64,000 nucleotides of DNA from the NCBI GenBank assembly GCA_942159475.1, contig OW804097.1, forward strand, positions 116,472,789-116,536,788. Reading direction: 5' to 3'. Both the position numbers and the translations under genes were made by a program. The stretch comes from Sthenelais limicola. Lineage: Eukaryota; Annelida; Polychaeta; Phyllodocida; Sigalionidae. Positions 35,801 through 47,800 of this stretch are shown one piece after another. Numbering within the stretch: the first letter of the stretch is position 1; the number at the start of each line of letters is the position of its first letter. The notes under the pieces are model-generated. The model was not told the DNA's origin. It saw only the letters and a list, made by a program, of their open reading frames with translations, and did no database searches.

Positions 35801-38800
35801 TTGGTCTCTGTTGTATGGCAGCCATGCACTCTGGAATGGTCCTGGGTAAGTTCATACATTATGTGTGATCCTACTTTACTAATATCATCTCAAAGCTAAT
35901 ATCACCTAATATGACATAAACAGTTGGAATTTTTGACAGCCAAAAGCAACACATTATGAAGTATATGTTTATTATATTATATTATTATTTATTATAGAGC
36001 ATCTATGAAACCCAGGAACATCAAAATGGCAAATGATAATGGCAGGATAATGACGTAACCAAAGCAATTATGTTAGTGCTAAAAAATTGCCAATGCTAAC
36101 CCTAATGTATGCTTTATGAGGACCACGTCATCACTCAGTGTGCTATTCTGAGCAATCCTACCTATCCTACGCAATCTCAACATATGTCCATTTTTTTTTT
36201 TTAATAAATTTTATTGACTGAATTCTCACACAGTGATATGTCTCATTCGTCATAAAAACAGATTTAAACAATATTATCTACGCAATATACCCATGTACAT
36301 TGGGCTACTTCTTAATTTCGCAGTTTTGGGTTGCGGAATGATCATGTTTATCCCTTCTGCTTGCCTAGTTTCCCTTGGCATTTCTTGTATATAATCATCA
36401 ATTGAAATAATGATCAATTGTAATCTTATTTTTATGTACAAATGTTCGTAAAGTAGTTTTCTTGTTATCCATGTGTGATGCTATTCACAATTTAATAAGA
36501 TTGTGGGCCTTTCAGCCACTTAGAAATCAACCCTCCCCTATCCCATATTTCCTCGGGAATGTTCCTGTTGTGTATGGTTGCGTTCATGCATCAGCTAAAA
36601 CTAAATGACTTGTACCAGAACTTATGTACCACCACATCGCAAGTAGCTCAGGGATGCGTTAGTGTTGCGTTGGTGCATTGTGGTTGCTAAATCAGCCTAA
36701 TGCTTCTTCCTCCCTCTACTCAATATAAAATAACAAATATCATTTCAAATAATTTCCTTTATTTCCAACAGATCATCAAATTTCATTTGATAAAAATCCC
36801 AATATTGTTGCTCAAATTAAAGAATCTGGTGTCAACTTTTTCTTCATACAAGTTAATTTCATCAAATTAATTTGGTGTTTCACAACTGATGTCTCAAGGA
36901 AATACATTTAAAAGACTATACTTCTACATCATTTACAGCCATGGAAATAGTTGGACCCAAGTACAGGCCTGTTGCTGGGACATTCATCAGCAGTTTCTTT
37001 GGTTTTGGCTATGTGTTGGTTCCATGGATAGCTCAAGCCATTAGACATTTCAGATGGTTCCTCTTTGCCTTGTCTGTGCCCCATATTGGGGCTGTAGCAT
37101 GTGCTTTGTGGGTAACATTTGATAGTCTTCTTCTTTGATAGTCTTCTTAAATGATGCCTCTAAAAAAATCTGTTTTAGATCCTTATGATATTAAAATTTG
37201 AAGTCAAATCTGAAGAAAGTATACTCACAGTATTGACAGGAGAGAAACACAACTTATTTCTTTGATTTATCATCCCAGGATTTTATTGGATGTGGTTTCA
37301 TACAAGTACACTCTTGTGCTCTGATGAAGGTTAATAAATGAGTGAAATTGTGGCATTCTTCAGGTGGGTGCCAGAATCACCACGATGGTTAATCTCAGTC
37401 AACAAGACACAAAAGGCTCACAACATTCTTAGGCATATGGCTGCCAAGAATAAACAAACATTGCCCGATGACATCATTGAGAGCCTAACAAAAGGAGGTA
37501 ATAATGATACGGATATTTTTGTAGCATTGTAACAGCCAATATCTCAATTATCTACACACAGTGTGTACCACAATTTGCAAAGATAACTTATATGGGTCAA
37601 TTTGCCTGAACATGTGCAATATTCCACTTCACCAATCCTCTAAATAAGGGAGGTATGTACAGAGGGAGTAGCCATGGCACACTAATTCACGTAGGACATG
37701 CATGAGTGGTGGCTCGCCCTAATAGCTTGAAGCCCCTATAGAACTCTTAAATTAACTAGGATATCATAATATTGAGCAGATAATGAAACTTTAGGCAATT
37801 TAAAAAATTGCATCCCTTCTCCTACACCAAAAACAGTTCTCACCCACCTGCCGTCCCAGCCATGTAGACGGTTATAACGTCTACATGGCACGCTGCGCGA
37901 AAAATGGAACATGTGTTAGCCTGTATGGCCATGGGGAGGGTTGTAAGCTAGCATTGAGTTGCTGTGTGGAATCCCCGCTGCTATGACATCATTGCATGGG
38001 CCTTGTTTTGGAGTGTGTTGGTGTGCGGAGCTGGTGTGATCTTAGCAAGTAAACTTTGAAAGCACAACGTTAGGTGAATAGGCCTTCTAGACTGGCCTGA
38101 TGTGCAGTTGAAGTACAAGTAAGACCATGTTGACCTGGATGTTTTATCCACAAAACAGAATAAGAATGACAAAGCTGTAGCTCTTTGCTCCTGTGGAATG
38201 GCTAATCATGTGTAATTACGAGATCGGGAGAGGTTTTGTCAAGTAAGGTAGTCCTTGTTGAGCTGGGGGCGTGGCCAAAAGATTGAGTGATATGCTAGCA
38301 TATAAAATATGCATGGCACCGTTTGGTCTAGCCACTGCATGCCAGGTGATGCAGTACTGTTGTCGGCACTAGTACCACCTATAGCCCAGATAGCTTTGAT
38401 TATCCTTTTTAAGCAAGTACTGACAGTACTGCCAACTATTTGGTGGACACACATCTTCTCAAAGACCAACCCCTCTGTTTATACCTCCCTGTATTTATGA
38501 TATTCTAATTTGTACATTTTAGTATTATTATGACCATGCATATCTGGCAGCATTTCCAGTCTCTAGGATCACATTTCTCAATGTAATATATATTATGCAT
38601 TCTCTTCTTTCAGTTCATGCTCAAGGCTCTGTATCCAAGTTAGAAACCACTTGGCTGGTGAGGCATCCTTTATTGAGGAGATATCTTCTGATATCATTAT
38701 ATCAATGGTATGATGATCAGTCATTCTTATCACACAGAATTAGACTTTATAGTGTTCATCAGTAGGTTAAATTATAATGCATCTATAATGATATCTAGGA

Positions 38801-41800
38801 TAAAGGATAGGATTTGAGCACAATTGTGCTCAAATCCTATCCTTTATCCTATCAATTAACAATTGCTTCCCCTTCAAACAGGACTGTGATATCTGTCATA
38901 TATTGGGCCATAGGACTCAATGTTGGGGATCTGGTTGGTAATATTTACCTGAATAGTTTTCTCCTGGGTTTGATGGAGATACCAGCACAATTTCTGGGTA
39001 TGCTAGTCATGGTTTATGTAGGACGTAGATGGAGTCTTGCAGGCCTACTCATACTCAGCGCTGTGACAAGTTTTGGTACCATGCCTTTTTTATCATCACA
39101 AGGTAACATTTTTTATTAATGATTTTATCCTGAATAAACATGATCCAAAGCGGTATTGAAGTAAATGCGACATACAATAAGATGACACCAAAACAATAAA
39201 TAGAGAGAACAGAATGGGCCCCCTGATAAGTCCTTGTGTCTATCTTATCAACTAGTTATGATGAATACACATATGATAAGATATGTTATGAAGAATATAA
39301 TGAGTAAGATAAACAGAGACTAAGAAAGTATGACAAGCCTGTAGTTATTCCTTACTCGAAGTGATTTTATTACTCCAGTACAGGTCCAGAGGGGCAGCAC
39401 TCATCCTGAGGGAACTCGTGGCTCCCCCTTCCCCAGATGCATGATAGACTGATATGACACCCCCTCTATAATACAAAATTTATTACTATGTTTATTACAA
39501 GTGGCGAGTTCCATTCTATACTTATTATAGGCCCTAAAAATGTAAGCAGACATTAATTGAAAATTCTCAGATAACTGTGAGCAACTGTGAGCAACTGTGA
39601 GCAACTGTGAGTAACTGTGAGGTATTAATTCTCTAGCAAAGAGAGTTTCGGAGATTGAAAGTAAATTATTCCATAAACAATTTGCACAACCTGGTTTGAA
39701 ATTAGGTGAAAGTCATGAAGGAAAAGACTGGGATGCAAAAGTAAAGAAAATTGAAAACATGATCGGAGATCTCCAGGGAGAATTAAATAGAAAAGTAGAG
39801 GTTTTAAACAACAAAATCTCGACTGAGGTGGAAAACATTGCAGCTTCCCATGTTTTTGATTATTCGGAGACAGAAGACAAAATGAAAGAGCTAGCTGAGA
39901 AAGAAGAATCTTTGGCAGATGCAATCAAGGATTTACAAGCTAAATTGATCAAAAATGATAAGGAAAAAAAGAACTGGCTTGCTCCATCCCTTGAAGATTC
40001 CACAAATTTTCTAATTGTGGAAGAAGTACCAGAATCTTGGATGGGAAATGATGGAAAACCAAAAATTGAAGGCATGAAGAATGAAGATATTGGATCTGTA
40101 CAATACATAGAATCAACAAACGAACTTATGCTCACGATATTATCGTACTCGTATGAAAACATCGGTATGGACCACATAGTGAAAGCCTACAGGATAGGTA
40201 TTCCAAGAATTCATACAAAACATGCGATTTTCATTGAATTTGATTCTAGCGAGAGAAAGAAACAAGTGCTAAATAAGGTTAGAGAGATAAGGAAAAATCA
40301 AAGGTACCAGAACGTATGGTTTAATAGAAAAGGGTCAGAATTAAAAGATCAAGAATATGGCATTTTACATGGTTGCTATGAGTTGCTACGACAGAACAAC
40401 AAACCAGTCGAGCTAGTAGTAAATCACCTTAGAATCGGGGATGGATCTTTCTCGAACGATGATCTACACAAATTGCCTATTGGTTGTCGACCTGAAAATG
40501 TAAAACATGTCCCGGTAGGAGAGAAGGGAAGAGGATTTTCCGGTGAACATAGTTATTTATCAAATTTCTTTCCTTCAGCCTTTTCATACGGAGAAAAAAT
40601 ATATGCCAATGTAGAGCACTGTTTCCAGAGTCTAAAAGCCGAACGTAACGGTAAACAGAAAATGGCGGCGGCCATGAGCAAGATAGCGAGACCAGTTGAC
40701 GTAAAGAGACTAGGTGATAAAATTGAAACTAATCAAGATTGGAAGAAGGGAGAAGAAAAACTTCTGGAATCGATTGTGTTTAATAAATTCGCTCAAAGTG
40801 GAAGATTAAGAAATATATTCCTAAATGATGGAATCGACAAATACTACGAGTTTACGACATCCCATAAGTGGGGTGTGGGTTGCCAGAATCCAGGCGTGCA
40901 AATTCAAGATGGAGTCAGAAGAGTGATCGACCCGAAATCATTGCGAGGATCCAACAGGTTTGGTATCATTCTGTCCAATGTGAAGGCGAAACTTCTGAAA
41001 TACTTTAAAACAAAGTCAAAGTAACTGTTCTAATAATAATGACAGATCTTTTGGTCCTCATGGACTCTCGAGGGAGGAACTTATATCAGATATTGCATAG
41101 AAAATTCCCGAACGTACGGTTAAAAATGGTAATGACAGGTGGCGCCAGCCCACTTAGATTGGCAACAGAAGCAAGGAGAACATTGCATCTAGTAAGACCT
41201 AGAATTATTATAATCGCAGCAGGAATTTGTTCTATTACCACCAGGAACAAAAATAATAAGCAATGCCAAATTTCTCTGAAGCATGAAAATATCATATTGT
41301 TTGAAAATGATATTCGAGCGGAGTTAACAGAAGTCAGATCTTTGTTAACCGAAGCATTACCACCTAATACGCCAGTACCATTAGTGTCTATATCTACAAC
41401 CATGGGCATAGATATTAATAAGTATAACTCTTATCTAGGAGAGTTACAAGGTGTTTATTCTACACAATATCCTTTCTACATTCAGAAAGAACTGAATAAC
41501 CGTGTGTTTCTTTATAATTCCGTGTCTAGGGAATTCAATAATAATGCTGGCATACCATCTACACATATTGCGCAATTTGTACATAGGAGAAAGCCCTCCA
41601 GAAAGAAGAAGGAAGATCCAGGTTCGAGGTATACCACATTCTATCAGCAACTATCGGAGGATGGTTGCCATATTGGAGATGAATTGAAGGAGAAAATATG
41701 TATCCAGATCCACAAGTCGTATATGACGATATTGAGTAATACATCGTAAAGTAAGTGGGTGATAACTTTGGGGATGATCGCTAGCGTTTTCAGAATGTGG

Positions 41801-44800
41801 CAGGATTTCTCTGAGTTATTCACTTTACTATATTACAATATGAAACTGTATTGATGAGGTACTGATTTTCTATGAGCATTATCGGTTCCAAAATATCAAT
41901 GAGATTACTTGAATATAATCAAGACGTCAAAAAACCTTCTTCTTCTTCAATAGTTAAAGGTTTACATACCGATGAACATATTATATCAAGGAGACTTTGA
42001 TATAATCATATAATAATATAGAAATAAACTGCCAGGAATATAATTTCATATGAATATTATATCAGAAGAAAATGAGCTCATTCCAGGAGCACCTACTTCG
42101 AGAGAACATTGACATTGACTAAAAACTAAACCTATAATATTTGATCTATATTATTCAATAGGGAATATTGAAATTGAAATTTGTTGATTTGATGTTAATG
42201 AAAGGTGGTCATATTGAATGGATATGTGTAACAAAAAGGTGAATTTGTGTATGTTGATTATAAATATAGAGATATATGGGAATGATCTTTTATGTTTAGT
42301 ATCAACTGGTCTTGAAATGAAATATGGTATTGAAATATAGTGACAAAGAAAAACAAATAATATTTTTAAAAAAAAAAGAAAGTCAACTCTGTGGTGATTA
42401 AAGCTTATTTATGAAGATACTAAAGAGTCATACGACAGAGGTTTATGACTTAAAGATGACATTGTAACGATAATAATATTTTGATGACAAGAATATTATA
42501 GTTGTAGTTGAAAGTAATAGTTGGTTATTACTGTAAATATTGTGGGTTAGTGGTTGTACCTAGATAAGAAGATGATTGTATTTTTGCATCTTATTGCAAT
42601 AATTAGGATCATATCTATGATCCGATATTATATCACAAATAGAATCCATGTACAAATATATCGTACATTGGATACCTCGTATAAGAGGAAGAAATGTTTA
42701 AAAAGAAAGAAACATATTAATGGGGAATAACAAAGATATTAATCGAAGTTTAATAGATGTTAATACATTGAGAGATATAAAAGGGGTTAAACTTGTTACA
42801 TGGAATGTGAGGAGTATAGTTAATAAAATTTCTAATGTACATAATATTCTTTTAAATTCAAAGGTGGATATGTTGGCCATACAAGAAACATGGCTAAATG
42901 AAAATGTATGTGATAATCAAATATCAATGAGGGGGTATGAAATGTGGAGAAATGATAGAAAAACAGGAAAGAAAGGTGGAGGATTATTAATGTATATAAA
43001 TAATGAATGGGTAGTTGATGCACTCTTGTATAAAAATCTTAATTTATCAAATAAAGATTTAGAGGTACAAATTATCTCTTGTAAAAAGGGTCATTTAAAG
43101 TCGATTACTGTGGTTAATGTATACAGACCACCGAATGGAGAGATGGAGAATGCTAATGAACATTTAAAACATATAATATCTGAACTTAAAAAAGATGGAG
43201 AAATTTATGTCATGGGTGATTTCAATATAGATTATAAAAAAGCTAGTGAAGTTAATTTATCCAAGTTCACAGAGTTTTTCAATATCTTTTTGGGAAACAA
43301 CTTAAATCAATATATTGAAGATGATACTAGATCATCAAAAAAATCTGCGACGATATTAGATCATATATATACAAATAGTAATCATATTATGAACTGTGGT
43401 ACAATAAATGACAATTCTAGCGATCATATACCTGCTTTTATTGTTAAAAAGAAAATGAGAAATCAGTATGAAAAAGTTTCCTTTAAGGCGAGAAATACAA
43501 AAAACTTGGATATAAAAATTTTACAGGAAATCCTCAGAAATGAAAAATGGGATGATCTATATAAGGAAGAAACTGATGTAAATGAGGCATGGAATATTAT
43601 ATTTAATCGTATAAACAAGTTCTTAGATAGAATGTGTCCTATAAAACAATTCAATGGAGTGAAAGCTAAACCCCCATGGTATCAAGATGATCTTATTAGA
43701 TTATCGAAAGAAAGAGATGAAGCTTTTGTAAAGGCAAAAAAGTCAGGAAAAGGAGAAGATTGGGATTTGGCAAAGAAAATAAGGAATAAAATGAATTCAT
43801 TTCTAGTAAAATCGAAAAATGAATACACTAAAAATCAAATAAATGAGAATTATAAGGACCCTAAGAAATTATGGGAAACTTTACAGCCTATTATCAATCC
43901 CCAAAAAACTAAATCTCATAACATTATTCGATTGAAAAATAATGAAAGTAAATCTAATAATGATAAATCGATATATGACGAAAAAGAAACTCCACAAATT
44001 CTGAATGACTTTTTTGCTTCTGTAGGGCAGTCTTTAGCAATGAACATTGATAAACCAAATGACGAAGAATTAAAAGAATATGGTTGTAGTAAATCTGTTA
44101 ATATATCTGATGGTGTTGAATTCAAATTTGAAAAAATTTGTCCTTCAACAATAGCATATTTTCTAAGTAAATCTAGTAATTCGAAGTCTTCAGGTATTCC
44201 ATTTATGCCGACTTCAATACTTAAATATTGTCTTATTGCTGTGGCTAATGAATTAGCATATATATTTAATAAGTCTATTAACACAGGTATAATTCCGGAT
44301 TTTTTTAAAGAGGCTACGATAACACCTCTTTATAAAAAGGGACCTAAAGATATAGCTTCTAATTATAGACCAATATCGGTTATTGTATTACCTGCTAAGA
44401 TTTTAGAGAAATGTATACATCTTCAATTATATCAGTACTTTGAAGAAAATCAATTATTATATAAAAAACAATATGGATTTAGAAATGGATTATCAATATC
44501 AGATGCACACCAGAATATGTTTAATGATATTTATCAAGCAATAAATAGTAACCAGTATATAGAAATGGCCTTTTTGGATTTCAAAAAGGCCTTTGATACG
44601 GTGAACCATAGTATTCTTATTGAGAAATTAGAAAGGTATGGCATAAAAAATGAATCTATAAATTGGTTTAAAAATTATTTATATAATAGAAAGCAGAGAG
44701 TTCTTGTCAACAATGTTATATCTGACATAAGAGAAGTAAACTGTGGTGTTCCTCAAGGAACTTCTTTAGGTCCTCTCATGTTTAGTATTTATGTGAATGA

Positions 44801-47800
44801 TATATATAGATGTACTGAGAATTCAAGCATTCAAATGTTTGCTGATGATACAGTATTATATAAATGTCATAAACAATACAGTGAATTAGGAGAAAATTTA
44901 CAATCAGATCTTAATAATATTAATTCTTGGTGTAAAGTAAACAAGATTTCTTTGAATATAGAGAAATGTAAAATGCTGAAGATAAATTCTGGGAATGTTA
45001 AAAAATCACAAAAACTAAATGTATATAAAGTTGGTACCCAGAAAATTGATCATACAGATGAATATACTTATTTAGGATTGAGAATCGATTCTAAACTGAA
45101 TTTTCAATCTCATCTTAAAAATAAGATAAATGTGATACAAAATCAAAGTAGAATTATTTCTAAATCCAGACATATATTTACTGAAAAAATGTTTTTAAAT
45201 TTGTACAAAGTGATGATTCTTCTACACATGGATTTTGGCGATACCATTTATAATGGTACAAGTAATACTGCTTTATTAAAAAAGCTACAGGTGATACAGA
45301 ATAATTATATAAGAAGAGCTAAATATTTGAGTAAAAAGACTAATGTACTTGAAATATCAAAGAAATTGGGTATTCCACCTCTGGAAAAAAGAAGAGAGAT
45401 ACATCTATTAGAGATGGCATACAAACTCTCATTGTCAGTAGAAAACATTGAAACTGCAAAACCTAATTTAAGATCAAACAAAGATAAAAGAAAGAGTATT
45501 TTAAAGATTTTAACCCCTCACACTGAGAGGATTAAAAGATCCTGTTTATATAGAGCTCCAATGTTATGGAACTCAGATAAGAATGTATTTTATGACACTC
45601 ATAGAGTGGATGATTTGATAAATTTCAGGTTATACTTGAAAAATGATTATTTAAAACAGGAATAAAATAAAGAAATGTATAACATGTTATTTGATCATAT
45701 TTATATGGTTAAAATGATATAAAAATATTTTTAAATTAAAATCCTGTAAATTATTAATGATTTTATATTAAATCATTAATAATAACAAATTGAACTTAAT
45801 CAGGCATGTAAGACTTGTATGGATAGGTAAAGTGATACAAAACATATTGTAAAAGTAACGTATAAGTTACTGAGATGCATTAAACAGATATATGTAGAGT
45901 AGTAACTCTTTAGTTACAGGTTAAAAAAGAGGAGTTGTATAAAAACGTTTAAACTGTGTTAAACGTATAATATGTTATTAAGAATTAAGAATAGTTCAAT
46001 TGTTGTATAAATAAGTGTAGAGAATAGATACATCGAAAAAGAAAATTAACAACAAGTTATAAGTACTTAATTTAATAAGTATCTTATTGGAAAGAGGAAA
46101 AAAGAATAATAACAATCTAAGGCACTTTCGGAAGAGCTATGTACTGCAAAGAGAGAGACGGACCTTTTTCACATTATTAATGTAACTGTATTGATGATTG
46201 AGAAATAAAAACACTTATATATATATAACTGTGAGCAACTGTGAGCAACTGTGAGCAACTGTGAGCAACTGTGAGCAACTGTGAGCAACTGTGAGCAACT
46301 GTGAGCAACTGTGAGCAACTGTGAGCAACTGTGAGCAACTGTGAGCAACTGTGAGCAACTGTGAGCAACTGTGAGCAACTGTGAGCAACTGTGAGCAACT
46401 GTGAGCAACTGTGAGCAACTGTGAGCAACTGTGAGCAACTGTGAGCAACTGTGAGCAACTGTGAGCAACTGTGAGCAACTGTGAGCAACTGTGAGCAACT
46501 GTGAGCAACTGTGAGCAACTGTGAGCAACTGTGAGCAACTGTGAGCAACTGTGAGCAACTGTGAGCAACTGTGAGCAACTGTGAGCAACTGTGAGCAACT
46601 GTGAGCAACTGTGAGCAACTGTGAGCAACTGTGAGCAACTGTGAGCAACTGTGAGCAACTGTGAGCAACTGTGAGCAACTGTGAGCAACTGTGAGCAACT
46701 GTGAGCAACTGTGAGCAACTGTGAGCAACTGTGAGCAACTGTGAGCAACTGTGAGCAACTGTGAGCAACTGTGTAAATGTAGGACCTACAATAAATATAT
46801 CTTAATCACTTATTGGAACTCTCAAGATATATGCACATATAATAATAGACACAACAACACACAATGCAAGGCAACACTTGAAAAAATCCATGGCTGATAT
46901 AGCGTCTTTTAATTGAATTTATGAAATAAATTATTAGTCTTTATTGAAATGAAAAAAAAAGAACATAAAGCTCCCAGATATATTATATTTGAGGCCAAAG
47001 AGTGTCAGAGTTTTTTTTTTTAAAAAACCCAATTATTTTCTCCTGGATTACATTAGAAATTTTTTGTTGTTCTTGAGGTGTTGTCGGTTCAGTGATCAAA
47101 GCCCAAGTGAGGCGGTGCTCCAAATATACAGGGTCCAACACATCAATCAAGTTGACTCATATAATTACCCTCAGAAGTGTATCATTATAATCTCCTCACA
47201 GCTAATGTGTAAGGAGGGTAATAATCCATACCATATTATCTAAATCATTGTTTCCTCGACAGATCTCAACCGATCTCAACAGATCTCTCATCACAGCATT
47301 GCCTGTGATTGGTACAGGCTTTGTCTCAGGAAGAATAACTCCAGACAATCAACATCTAGCCTCTTACCCCATTAACTAATACTTAAATAATTTCCTCTCA
47401 GCTAAAGTTAAAGGATATAATATTGTAAAATTCGAGGCTGATCTTTGATTTACCTTGAATCTTTATTTAAGGTTTTATTCAGAAACGCATCTGCCACGCC
47501 GCCTACCGGCTCGGGGCCTAACCACCTTTCTTCCTGCCACAAACTCATGAACTTCTTTCATCCTTAAAAAAACCTACCCTGGTTACAATCACTGTGATTA
47601 TGATTCTTATCATGTGGGAGGGAGTGGGAAGGGAATGGCCAGCAGGTCGGCAAGGGGCAGGGGGAACTGATTAGAGCGGAAGGTAGAGGGGAAGGGAGAT
47701 AGCTGAGTGACTGGGACAAGGTGTTGATTGGGATTGGCCAGGCAAGATACTAATCACTCTGGCCTCGTATCCAAATTATTAATTATTGTTAACCTGTGGC

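Larger units (their letters stand above)
39622..46227 (+). mobile_element. LINE (non-LTR retrotransposon) with three ORFs, 5' truncated
   Basis: A 6.6 kb insertion in the intron between exons 9 and 10 of SLC22 gene 2. Its order is ORF1 (coiled coil, L1-ORF1-like RNA-binding part, NADAR domain), ORF2 (SGNH hydrolase-like), a 970 bp gap, ORF3 (APE endonuclease plus reverse transcriptase) and a 560 bp 3' region ending in a short TA run. All three ORFs are free of stops from the junction on. ORF1 is open right up to the left junction, so the element is 5' truncated inside ORF1. It is flanked on both sides by the ACTGTGAGCA repeat. The RT resembles the CR1/L2 group, which also carries esterases in ORF1. 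Clade placement is inference. Confidence 0.88.

Noticed and set aside
46169..46768. Long open frames of about 180-200 codons reading [10 protein letters not shown] repeats on the minus strand
   Set aside because: They are only the translation of the 10 bp minisatellite. A 10 bp unit read in three-base frames gives a 10-residue repeat without any protein meaning.
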